Both the position numbers and the translations under genes were made by a program. A stretch of DNA of 25,624 nt from Ophioceras dolichostomum (taxonomy: Eukaryota; Ascomycota; Sordariomycetes; Magnaporthales; Ophioceraceae). Position 1 is the first letter of the stretch, and every line of letters begins with the position of its first letter. The notes beneath the pieces are model-generated. The model did not search any database. It was not told the DNA's origin and worked only from the letters and a program-made list of their open reading frames with translations. The DNA is taken from NCBI GenBank assembly GCA_003049485.1, contig PYST01000466.1, positions 1 through 25,624 of the forward strand. The letters run 5' to 3'. Positions 1 to 9,955 of this stretch are shown one piece after another.

Positions 1-1
1 G

Positions 2-124
2 ACCGCGGCGCGTCCCGACGCGCCGGGCTTTCTCCCGCCTCGGCCCGGCATTCCGGAAGGCCCGTGGGCGAGTGATCAGACGATTGACTATAGCGAAGAG
101 GTCGAATTGAGTCGAATTAGGTAG
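2..124 (+). CDS. possible 3' end of an unidentified gene (partial)
   Basis: From the left edge an open frame of about 40 codons runs to TAG at 122-124. It is GC-rich at third positions and Pro/Gly/Ala-rich, ending in an acidic tail (SEEVELSRIR). The composition fits the C-terminus of a gene starting outside the window. A second frame is also open to about 115, so the choice rests on codon composition alone. No domain recognised. Confidence 0.3.
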   Translation, partial: TAARPDAPGFLPPRPGIPEGPWASDQTIDYSEEVELSRIR

Positions 125-689
125 AGATCCCCTAAACTGTAACATGGTCCTTGTCAGTTAGGAGAGGGTTCCCAGAGGTGATGGGGATCACGTGCAGAGC
201 CACGTGAGTGCCCAGACCTTGAGGATCCGTGAAGATCAGAGATTTCGGCCCAAGCAGGTCAGAGAGAGCGATGAAGCAACAGAAGAACAGAGAGAGAAAA
301 CCCACGAAAAAATACACACCCATTGTGCTGCCCAATTGATTGAATACGGTGCCACCTTCTGTCTGACAGTCCTCCTCTACTTCAGTCTGGCATTACACAC
401 CTCATCTCGCTACGCCTCGAGTTCCCATGCCCATCGCCGCCGCGTCATCGTTTGGACGTATCATCAGAATAAAAATTGACGGGTGTTATTGTGAGTTCTT
501 AGCCGCTCGACCCGATGGATAATGCTCCAGAGGCCGTCACCCGTTTACACCCATATTCAGCAAGTCTTTTTACAACTAGCTGATCGATTACAAATGGGAC
601 AAAATTCAACAATATATATATTAACTGCAGCTCCTACGACCCTGTACAGGCGAAGAAAAGAGAAAAAAAAATACATAATGAGATTCTAG
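125..689. other. intergenic, no supported gene
   Basis: No convincing coding frame. The stretch contains two CACGTG palindromes (189-194 and 201-206) and an AT-rich part with poly-A near 660-670. Short ORFs here begin at non-ATG codons or have no recognisable composition. Confidence 0.5.
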
Positions 690-981
690 CTAACTGTTGG
701 AAGGCCCAGGTAGAAAGCGATTGCAAGCGTGCGGTATGAGAGGGGGTTGCCAAAGCAGGTTCAATTGTTCGTTATGTTCTAAGCTAGGTTTTATGGAAGA
801 GACAAAAGGAGAGCTCTTTTCTTTAAATACAAGAGAGGTAAAAGGTTGATAACAGTAACTGAGGCAATCGTTGACGTAGTCGTTGACGTTGTGACTTGGT
901 CAGAGCCTCGTGGTCACTCGAGGCTTTGCAGTCAACAACTTTGATGATTGGTGATCATCAGTCAACGCAATCAACACTAAC
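690..981 (+). mobile_element. solo LTR, family 1 copy A (LTR 695-976)
   Basis: A 282-bp unit begins TGTTGG and ends CAATCAACA, so it has TG...CA ends, and is flanked by an exact 5-bp duplication CTAAC at 690-694 and 977-981. This is the footprint of a retrotransposon LTR left by LTR-LTR recombination; no internal retroelement coding lies next to it. Two more copies are in the window, at 1116-1790 (minus, interrupted) and 23013-23302 (plus). A TATA-like TTTAAATA lies in the middle. The inside holds GTCGTTGACGT-type short tandem repeats. Confidence 0.9.
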
Positions 982-1110
982 GTTGGTGGCTGACTATGAG
1001 AAAGTACCGAATTCGCAACATTTTCCTAAAATGAAAGAAATTTAATATCATTTTCAAGCCACGCTACGACTTTTAGCATCTTGCCTAAACGCCCACTTCC
1101 TTTGGAAGAC

Positions 1111-1795
1111 CCAAATGTGGATTGTGTTGACTGCTGAGCACCAATTGTCGAGTTGGAATGCAGAGCCTTGGGTGACTGAGAAGCTCTTGCCAAGTCACAA
1201 CATCAACGACTATGTCAACGATTGCCTCAGTCAACGTCATTGACCTTCCACCTCTCCCTGTGCTTAAGGAGAGGGACTCTCCCTCTGTCTCTTCCATAGA
1301 ACCTAGCTTAGAACTGTAACGACTGGCTTTTGCAAGCGGAATAGAAAAGGAGGTTGCTCAATTCTCATCACAAGCAGGTGGCTGAAAACGTGAATGCAGG
1401 AACAGCCTGTCTCTTGTCCTGTTCTCTCAAAGAGCAAGACCAAGATGAAAGAGCAGAGAACCAAGAACGAAGAACAAAGAACAGAGACGATCGCTTGGCT
1501 CCCTCCTTCCCTCCAAGTGAGAGGGGAAAGCAACAAGCTAAATACAAAGCAAAGAGCAGTGACCTCTGGGCAATGACCTCTATCTGATCTTCGTCTCGAC
1601 GATGCTCCAGGCCATGCCTAGTCCCTTGCGTTTCCAACGTCCTTGTCATAGCACGATCAGCCATAGCGCGATCGTGCACTCCTCAGCTCGCCCGTTGTTA
1701 CAAGAACACATGATGAATAATTGAACCTGCTTTGGCAACCCCCTCTCATACCGCACGCGTGCAATCTCTTTCTACATGGGTATTCCAACACCGAA
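1111..1795 (-). mobile_element. solo LTR, family 1 copy B (LTR 1116-1790) inserted in the NLR 3' end
   Basis: Read on the minus strand this matches the 282-bp LTR at 695-976: 1790-1708 is its first part and 1314-1116 the rest, 282 bp in total once the nested element at 1315-1707 is removed. Flanks are CCAAA (1111-1115) and CCGAA (1791-1795), a TSD with one G-to-A difference. The element lies in the same orientation as the NLR gene. It interrupts that gene's last codons and supplies a new stop. Confidence 0.88.
1310..1707. mobile_element. solo LTR, family 2 (1315-1702), nested inside family 1 copy B
   Basis: A 388-bp insertion begins TGTAACGAC and ends GTTGTTACA, with exact 5-bp duplications AGAAC at 1310-1314 and 1703-1707. 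Removing the element and one AGAAC rejoins the outer LTR without a gap. Inverted TGTAAC/GTTACA ends and a 5-bp TSD are typical of an LTR; no internal retroelement region remains. It must be younger than the outer LTR. Confidence 0.9.
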
Positions 1796-4700
1796 TATTC
1801 TCCCGAACTGTATCCGAAACCAAGTTTGCAGACTTGCTGTTTTGGCTTTCCAAACGAACATCTCGAGACCCTACCACTATACAGCACTTGTCGTCTGTAA
1901 TATACCAATACAAATGTTCTCTAAAGCTCCTTATTAGTACGGTTTTATAAAAACTTTCGAAATAAGGTTCAACAGACTCAAAGGGTAAAACTTGTCGCTG
2001 TAAAAGCGCCTGAATCGCCGCCCTCCTGACGTATGAATACTGATTTTCGAGGCCCGCCGCGATTTCCTTCAGCAGCTCTGGAGACAATGTCGACTGTTTC
2101 CCAAGCGCCTGAATCGCCGCCCTCCTGACGTGCCAATCCTGATTTTCGAGGCCCGCCGCGATTTCCTTCAGCAGCTCTGGAGACAATGTCGACTGTTTCC
2201 CAAGCACCTGAATTGCCGCCCTCCTGACGTGCCAATCCTGATTTTCGAGGCCCGCCGCGATTTCCTTCAGCAGCTCTGGAGACAATGTCGACTGTTTCTC
2301 AAGCACCTGAATTGCCGCCCTCCTGACGTACGAATCCTGATCTTCGAGGCCCGCCGCGATTTTCATTAGCAGCTCTGGAGACAATGTCGACTGTTTCCCA
2401 AGTGCTTCAATCGCCGCCCTCCTGACGTACGAATCCTGATCTTCGAGGCCTGCCACGATTTTCATCAGCAGCTCTGGAGACAATGTCGACTGTTTCCCAA
2501 GTGCTTCAATCGCCGCCCTCCTGACGTCTAAATCCTGATCTTCGAGGCCTGCCACGATTTTCATCAGCAACTCTGGAGACAATGTCGACTGTTTCCTAAG
2601 CGCCCGAATCGCCACCCTCCTGACGTGTGAATCCTGATCTTTGAGGCCCGCCGCGATTTTCATCAGCAACTCTGGAGACAATGTCGACTGTTTCCCAAGC
2701 GCCTGAATCGCCACCCTCCTGACGTCCGAATTCTGATCTTCGAGGCCTGCCGCGATTTTCATCAGCAGCTCTAGAGACAATGTCGACTGTTTCTCAAGCA
2801 CCTCAATCGCCGCCCTCCTGACGTGCCAATCTTGATCTTCGAGGCCCGCCGCGATTTTCATCAACAGCTCTGGAAACAATGTCGACTGTTTCCCAAGCAT
2901 CTCAATCACCGCACTCTTGATGTGCCAATCCTGATCTTCGAGGCCCGCCGCGATTTTCATCAACAGCTCTGGAGACAATGTCGACTGTTTCTCAAGTGCT
3001 TCAATCGCCGCACTCCTGACGTACCAATGCTGATCTTTGAGGCCCGCCACGATTTTCATCAGCAGCTCTAGAGACAATGTCGACTGTTTCTCAAGCGCCT
3101 TAATCACCGCCCTCCTGACGTCCGAATCCTGATCTTCGAGGCCCGCCGCGATTTTCATCAACAGCTCTGGAGACAATGTCGACTGTTTCTCAAGTGCTTC
3201 AATCGCCGCACTCCTGACGTACCAATGCTGATCTTTGAGGCCCGCCACGATTTTCATCAGCAGCTCTAGAGACAATGTCGACTGTTTCTCAAGCGCCTTA
3301 ATCACCGCCCTCCTGACGTCCGAATCCTGATCTTCGAGGCCCGCCGCGATTTTCATCAGCAGCTCTAGAGACAATGTCGGCTGTTTCTCAAGCGCCTCAA
3401 TCGCCGTCCTCCTGACGTCCGAATCCTGATCTTCGAGGCCCGCCGCGATTTTCATCAGCAGCTCTAGAGACAATGTCGGCTGTTTCTCAAGCGCCTCAAT
3501 CGCCGTCCTCCTGACGTCCGAATCCTGATCTTCGAGGCCCGCCGCGATTTTCATCAGCAGCTCTGGAAACAATGTAATCTGTTTCTCAAGCACCTGAATC
3601 GCCGCCCTCCTGACGTCCGAATACTGATCTTCGAGGCCCGCCTCGATTTTCATCAGCAGCTCTGGAGACAATGTCGACTGCTTCCCAAGTGCTTCAATCG
3701 CCGCACTCCTGACGTGCCAATCCTGATCTTCGAGGCCCGCCTCGAAGATCCTCAGCAGCTCTGAAGACAATGTCGACTGTTTCTCAAGCACCTGAATCGC
3801 CGCACTCCTGACGTCCGAATTCTGATCTTCGAGGCCCGCCTCGATTTTCATCAGCAGCTCTGGAGACAATGTTGACTGTTTCCTAAGCACTTCAATCGCC
3901 TCCCCCCTGACGTACCAATCCTGATCTTCGAGGCCTGCCGCGATTTTCATCAACAGCTCTGGAGACAATGTCGACTGTTTCCCAAGCACCTTAATCGCCA
4001 CACCCCTGACGCACGAATCCTGATCTTCGAGGCCCGCCTCGATTTTCATCAACAGCTCTGGAGACAATGCCGGCTGTTTCTCAAGCACTTCAATCGCCGC
4101 CCTCCTGACGTGCCAATCCTGATCTTCGAGGCCCGCCGCGATTCTCATCAACAACTCTGGAAACAATGTCAACCGTTTCTCAAGCACTTTAATCACCGCC
4201 CTCCTGACGTATGAATACTGATCTTTGGGGCCCGCCGCGATTTTCATCAGCAGCTCTAGAGACAATGTCGACTGTTTTTCAAGCACTTCAATCGCCGCAC
4301 TCCTGACGTACGAATCATGATCTTTGAGGCCGGCCGCGATTTTCATCAGCAGCTCTGGAGACAATGTCGACTGTTTCCTAAGCAGTTCAATCGCCGCCCT
4401 CCTGACGTCAGAATCCTGATCTTTGAGGCCCGCCGCGATTTCCATCAGCAGCTCTGGAGACAATGTCGACTGTTTCCCGAGCATTTCAATCGCCGCCCTC
4501 CTGACGTATGAATACTGATCTTTGAGGCCCGCCGCGATTTCCTTCAGCAGCTCTAGAGACAATGTCGACTGTTTTTCAAGCACTTCAATCGCCGCACTCC
4601 TGACGTACGAATCCTGATCTTTGAGGCCCGCCGCGATTTTCATCAGCAGCTCTAGAGATAATGTCGACTGTTTCCCAAGCACCTCAATCGCCGCCCTCCT

Positions 4701-7700
4701 GACGTGCCAATCCTTATCTTCGAGGCTCGCCGCGATTTTCCTCAGCAGCTCTAGAGACAATGTCGACTGTTTCCCAAGCGCTTCAATCGCCGCCCTCCTG
4801 ACGTGCCAATCCTTATCTTCGAGGCCCGCCGCGATTTTCATCAGCAGCTCTTCGGAAAAGACTCCTCGTCGGCGTTGTAGTGTGCGAAGAATGGACAAAT
4901 ATGAATTTTGAGAGTTGGTTTGCAAGGCTTCGTGTAAAAGCTTCTCTGGAAATTCTATTTCTCTTGCCAACTGCGATTCTTCTTCGTGCTGGCATTCGAA
5001 CATTAGCCACCAAAGTAGCTGTTTCTCCAGCTGTTTTTCTCGAAGCTGCTTAAATTTCGCCATGTCCTGCGACTCGGGTACTTCGCTCAGGCAGTGCATG
5101 ACCAGCCGCTGATGCACTGGACCCAAGAGATCGCACGGCTGGTCCTCGATCGTACAGAAGAAGCTGTAGAGTTGGTTGGGATGGGCGTGAAGCAAGCCGG
5201 CGACAAAACGCCAGAAGATGTCGTAGCGCATGTTGTATTTGTGTTGGTGCAGGTAGCTGGCTGGTTCGATCGTCAGGGCCTCTCGGGTTTTGAGATTCAG
5301 GCATTCAAAACCTTGGCCAGCCGTCCACTTCCGTACAAAATACCGCGCAGCAAAGTACTCTTGAAAGGTCAGATGTAGGAAATGATAAGTTGTGGAGCGG
5401 TTCTCTGATGAAGGATCGGACGTTCGGAGAAAAGATAGCTCTGCAAAGGTGTCGTCTAATGGCTTGTCCAAGAACGAGGACGTAATTCGCGCATATATCT
5501 TAGATATGTCGTCTCTGTACGTTGTGTCAAAGTTTATCACGTCGCTGTGGAGTCCGCAAAATGCAAAGAACTCGAGCAGGTCCACTCTGTCTTTAATCCC
5601 ATGTATGATTTCTGGGCGAGTCCTTGCATTCCAGGCGGGCGGCGCCTTCCATTCGCGGATCCGGTGGCGATCCTTCCTCCAGAGCTTCAGCTCGATATCT
5701 TCGTACAACTGAGTCATGGTGTTTGGCGCAGATTTGGAACCGGACCGGTTGTCCCAGGTAATGCAGAGCGCATCTAGCAGAATGGGGATCCGCACAAGAC
5801 CCTGAATGAGTGGCTGCTGTTGAAGAAACGATTGGATCTTGACGACTTCCGGTGGATCGCGAAAAGCCTTTTCAACGTACTCCATCACTTGATCTGGGTA
5901 GAATCCGATCGTTTCCAGTTCGAGGTCGGGGCGCAGGTCGTCTGGAAGTGCTGCGGATGGCCGGGACGTGATGATGATGTTAGGTTGTTTTAAGAGAAGT
6001 TCGAGAAATGGGTACATCTCGGTTCCCCTATCCAAGCCCTCCGACACTTCGTCTAGACCATCGAGGATGAGCAGAGTTCTACCAAACTCGGTGGCATGCA
6101 GTGCGTTTGCCAGTTCTTTGGCGAAGTTCTCGTGATTCGGCGTGCCAAAGAAAAAAAAATCCCGGAGGAACAGACCCTCAAGATTGTACCCCTTGTCGGG
6201 CTTTCTTTTCAGGGTCCGCAGAGGCACCCAAAGTATGCGGTCGAACAGCTCTTTCCATGTGCGATTGTGAATGAAGTCGTAAACCATCTTCTTGCATAAG
6301 GTAGTCTTGCCAACTCCGGCTTGTCCTCGGATCAGAATTCTTCTTGGTTTCTTCTGACCGTCGGGTCCCTCGCGCGGGTCAAAGAGTGTTAGCAGCTCGA
6401 CCTGGACGTTCTTGTTCGGTGTCTCGATCTTCAGTCGGGCTTCGCGTGAAAACGGGGAGGGCTGTGGTATATCTCGTTTTTCTGAACTTTCTTCGGAGCG
6501 GGCTACATCACGGCCGGGCTGCTCCACAATGGCGAGATTGATATAGCACTGATCCATCGATAGCGGTTCGGCTGAGAGTCGTTCGATCTTGAGCCTCTTC
6601 GCAGTATAGTGGTTGTCGCGAATCCAGGCGTCCGCTTCCTGAAGTGGAGTTCGCTTCTCCCGGATTATCCGAAGAATCTCCTCGATTTTTTTGGCGGCCT
6701 GGAGGTAGTCTGGGCATGCGGGGCAACAGAACTTGTTCATTAGGACGTGAGGTCGATTGAGCCGTTGCTGGTCAAACACACATGCTCTTGCCGAAGTCTC
6801 GTCGACCAGCTAGTGCATATTAGCAACCTTGCTCTCTCGGAAGAAGGGATTGGATCTGCAGGTGTGCTACCTACTTGTTTTGGTTGACACCACAAGAATA
6901 TTGCGAACCAAGGTAAAAGTATCCATGGGGAAATGTAGAACAGAAGCGGCGTTGATACCGAACAAAGATGGCACAGAAAAATTAGGACAGGCCAAAGTAC
7001 AAACATCCATGGGGATATTATCCAAGCCATATAGAATTTGCGTAGGAGGTTCGTGCTGTGGGCTTCCCAGAAGGTGAAGACGGCGAAATTTTCCTCGTGT
7101 TTTTGCTGAATGAAGTTGCCCACGAGGGTGTCGAGGTCGGGGGATCCAACTGCGTAGTCCATCAGTGCGGATACTTGTTGATTTTGGAACGAAGCCCAGA
7201 TTTTGAGGATGGAGGGAGACAGAGGCATATGTTGGAAGGCGGTCCCTCCAAAAGGCGTAGCAAGGAAGACGATGCCCCGCGTCGCTTTTCGGAGGGAAAG
7301 GTCGCGCTCTAGAGCCTGTAGTAGGATGATGCCCCCGAGGCAAGACGCGATGAAGAGAATTGGTCTTGGCTGACCTCCGTTTGCGGGGTCAGTCGTTGTT
7401 AGAGGCCGCCTTCTAATACTGTTGAGCAAGTGCTCGGCTGACTCGTCGAGCCTCGTCGGGACGGACTCTTGAAGCAGGTCGGCTGGCCAGTCGCATGTAA
7501 GTATCCGAGCTCGTCCTACTGCCTTTGGGAGCATGTCCGGATGGTCTAGCCAATTGACCTGCTGGTGGGACGTATTGGCCTCCCATTTACAGGCGTGATC
7601 CTTTGCGGCACGCCGCTCGCTCGCCTTGAGCTTCCACACCCACGTGTCCGGCGACTTCGTGTCCAACCCGTGGATGGCGATGATGTCGATGTCGGCTTCC

Positions 7701-8140
7701 GTGTCGTTTTTGGGGTGGACTTCGGAGAGTAGAACATCTTGGCGTGTGGGTTGTGTTGGATTGTTTGGAGAGGGGCATTCTGGGTGGGGCTCTGCCAGAA
7801 GCGTCAACGATGGCTCCGGGTCTCTGTGGTTTTTGGGGTCGTTGGGATTTTGCCGCGTCCGCGCCTTTGGCGACTCCATGTCGAGGTCATGGACGGTGAT
7901 GATGTTGATATCTTTGTCCGGCTCGTCCTTGTCGGGGTTGACTTGAGAGAGGCCTTGTTGGGAGGGTTGCGCTGTCGCTTCGGAGGCCTGGTGCTGGTGC
8001 GGGGCTGACACTGGCTTTGAATGCGCGGGTCCGGTAGAGAGCCGAAGATAAACGATAATCGTCACTCCGGCTAGGAGAAGAGAAATGGTAATTGCCCATC
8101 CCGGCATGGGAGTAACCTGGCCGACGCTAGCTGGGTCCAT
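1746..8140 (-). CDS. NOD-like receptor: membrane anchor, SesB-like hydrolase, NACHT, HEAT repeats
   Basis: Two exons, 8140-6875 and 6809-1746, are joined by a 65-nt phase-0 intron (GTAGGT donor, GCTAAT branch, CACTAG acceptor) and give about 2109 residues. The ATG at 8140 is the first one; the frame stays open upstream without another ATG. Visible in order: a membrane helix (about 13-33); a Pro-rich linker; a SesB/SERAC1-like alpha/beta hydrolase with IHGLD (156-160), elbow ASCLGG (265-270) and ATPFGGT; a hydrophobic stretch (373-418); the LVDETSAR and LNRPHVLMNKF motifs that in fungal NLRs join hydrolase to NACHT; the linker MDQCYINLAIVE; NACHT with P-loop GQAGVGKTT (584-592), Walker B LLILDGLDEVSEG and sensor TSRP (about 702-705); the FLHLTFQEYFAARYF element; and 29 HEAT-like repeats (1082-2038). 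Fungal NLRs act in non-self recognition and heterokaryon incompatibility. The last 14 residues and the stop are encoded by an inserted LTR. Function in this strain is unproven. Confidence 0.88.
1962..4832 (-). repeat. 29 x 99-bp coding repeats (HEAT-like array of the NLR)
   Basis: Counting from 4832 downward, 28 full 99-bp units and one diverged last unit each encode 33 residues around the core VRRAAIEALGKQSTL and SPELLMKI. Units 14 and 15 (3545-3348) encode the same 33 residues, and units 16-17 (3347-3150) match 18-19 (3149-2952) as a 198-bp block. Variation concentrates at repeat positions 8-10 (D/Y/H/N, S/W/L, D/H/Y/C), 13-15, 17-18 and 20, while the frame-setting Leu, Ile and Val positions hardly change. 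This fits concerted evolution by unequal exchange, with changes limited to surface residues. Confidence 0.93.
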
Positions 8141-8842
8141 TACGGCTACCGGCAGCCCGGCATCCACGGTCCCAGAGTGCGGCGGCCAGGAATGTTCTGC
8201 GCACGAGTTCACCGCCCTTGGATGCTGACCCGAGACGATCTGCAGGCTGCTCCTAAGGCGCAAATCTGCTTCGTAGCCTTCGTGCGAAATGGCGGCTTAT
8301 GATGGATCAAAGTGTGTCTGACATGCAATTGCTTGTGGATGCGACGAAGTGATTTACTGTAGATGGTCGTTGGCAGAGCTGGGGAGGCGGTAAGCAGGGC
8401 CAGGTAGCACTAGGGCGCAGCACCACGTCGCATCCGCGTCCAATCATTTCCAAGCCTTATCAACTTGGCCTACAACGTGCAGCCAACTTCCGCGACCGTA
8501 AATCGCATAATCTGTAGCGCGTGCCCGTAACCCGACGAACCCTTCCGGTATACGCAAACCCATCTAGCAAAACCCGTCAACAGCGCCAGGTCGAGTCAAG
8601 CACGAAGAACAACGTATCTGTGGCTGCTCCCGATGGTGTCAACACAGACAACAGAAACGGAGGACAGACGGTAAGGCGACAAAGTCCAGTCTTCATCCGT
8701 CGTTATGGGCTGGCCCGCCCGCTAACAGGTTACGCATTGTCGCCTCCATTTTCCATGCGATTTTTGAAAACGGAGGCCGAAAGTGCCGACGCGTTCTCGA
8801 TCCGACCTTGAGCAGCTCCTATTGCCCGTGCGCGCAGCCTCC
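8141..8842. promoter_or_regulatory. shared divergent upstream region of the NLR and the DUF6601-like gene
   Basis: About 700 bp lie between the two ATGs, which point away from each other. No coding frame in it is convincing. A CCAAT box sits at 8440-8444, and the string AAACGGAGG occurs twice (near 8659 and 8766), each time in plus orientation. Nothing else is recognisable; the promoter role is inferred from gene orientation only. Confidence 0.4.
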
Positions 8843-9955
8843 ATGGCTCAGCAAGATCCCCCATTCCCGGTACGCTGGCAGCAACAACAGCATGCGAAAA
8901 CGTGTGTCCTTATACTCTGACAACATCACCTGCAGTTCACAACCGAGGCACTTGGGAGTGGGCATGGCATCGCGGATGCCTTGCCGGCCTCCTACCACTA
9001 CTATAAGGACGACGGGGGGAGGAAGCGCCGCATTGTCGGCGATCCAGTTTACGGCGTAGCACATTTCCTAGAGACGGAACTGTCCCTCGGAAGCCTGGGC
9101 GACATGCTGAAGCATCTGTGGTTTGCCGGCGCAAAGCGTCCCGCCATGCCGCTGCACTTTCATGCCGCCATAGGCCGGGAGATCGCCGTCGTTGACCGGA
9201 TGGATCTGCATCTTCTCTGGACCAACGACGGGAGGCTCTTCCTTAAGCCCATCCCGCGCTTTCTTCTCGATCCGGCCTTTTGGCGGAGCCACCTACAGTG
9301 TACTGGTGCCTGTGCGTGCCAGAACTCTCCAGCGGATGCGTGCCAGAACCCCCAGGCGGGTGCATGCCAGGGGAACCTACGGAAGGTCGCTCTCGGCTTC
9401 CTCTACACATACGCCTGTCTCATATCGTCGGAGAGCGACTTCTTTGTAGCTAACGAAAAGCGCCTCTTGCCCTGCAAGGAAGACGACACGCCAATGAAAT
9501 GGGCGAACTGGAAGACGTTGGCTAGAGAGCTCCTTAATATGTACGAGCACAACCCGGACATAGCCCACCCACGCTTCCTACGTGCCGAGCTTCGCTTGTC
9601 TCGCATCAACACCATCCATCGCTTCACCCGCCTCCCGCCCTTGGAACCCTACCTCCGCGGCCGGTACAACTACGGCAGCCTCTTCCGCGACAACCTCGCC
9701 TGGATGGCCGCCGCCACCGTCTTCGTCGCCCTGGTGCTGAACGCGATGCAGGTCGGCCTCGCCACGGAGCGGCTCCAGGGCAACGCCGACTTCCAGCAGG
9801 CGTCGTACGGCTTCACCGTCTTTGCTATCCTAGGGCCTATGTGCGCGTTAGGCCTAGTAATTCTGATAGCGCTGTTCAATCTCCTCAGGGACCTGCCGGG
9901 GATTCTAGGACATAAGATGGCGCAACCGCACGGCATTCCACCAGCCATGGCATAG
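8843..9955 (+). CDS. fungal two-helix membrane protein, DUF6601-like
   Basis: Exon 1 (8843-8869, nine codons, MAQQDPPFP) and exon 2 (8936-9955) are separated by a 66-nt phase-0 intron (GTACGC donor, CTGAC branch, CTGCAG acceptor), giving 348 residues. The soluble N-terminal half carries VDRMDLHLLW (95-104) followed by a FLKPIPRFLLDPAFW-type block. I associate this layout, from memory, with the fungal DUF6601 family. Two membrane helices lie near the C-terminus (about 263-285 and 301-325) with a short basic tail. Residues about 134-155 hold an imperfect eight-residue Cys-rich repeat (ACQNSPAD, ACQNPQAG, ACQGN) encoded by a 24-bp minisatellite, which looks like a local insertion. It is divergent from the NLR and its 3' end overlaps the convergent Clr5-type gene. 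Biochemical role unknown. Confidence 0.8.

Noticed and set aside
132..323. Minus-strand 63-codon ORF (ATG at 323) with a signal-peptide-like start (MGVYFFVGFLSLFFCC)
   Set aside because: Short, no Cys pattern or family match, and the longer version depends on a TTG start. A small secreted protein is possible but unsupported.
192..479. Plus-strand 95-codon ORF
   Set aside because: Begins at GTG, has no domain and a composition no better than chance.
1303..1679. Overlapping ORFs on both strands
   Set aside because: They lie inside the nested 388-bp solo LTR, which is non-coding.
695..1790. Copies A and B as the two LTRs of one retrotransposon
   Set aside because: They are in opposite orientation, each with its own target duplication, and only 139 bp apart.
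1962..4832. CRISPR-like or satellite array
   Set aside because: The 99-bp units are in one coding frame with protein-level constraint and no spacers; this is a fungal gene.
2130..4911. Repeated plus-strand ORFs (ILIFEARRDFHQQLW pattern)
   Set aside because: Antisense shadows of the NLR HEAT-repeat array; their repetition mirrors the 99-bp unit.
6740..6809. Reading the hydrolase and NACHT parts as two separate genes
   Set aside because: A 65-nt intron with proper donor, branch and acceptor joins them in frame, and the junction motifs LVDETSAR and LNRPHVLMNKF belong to the fused family.
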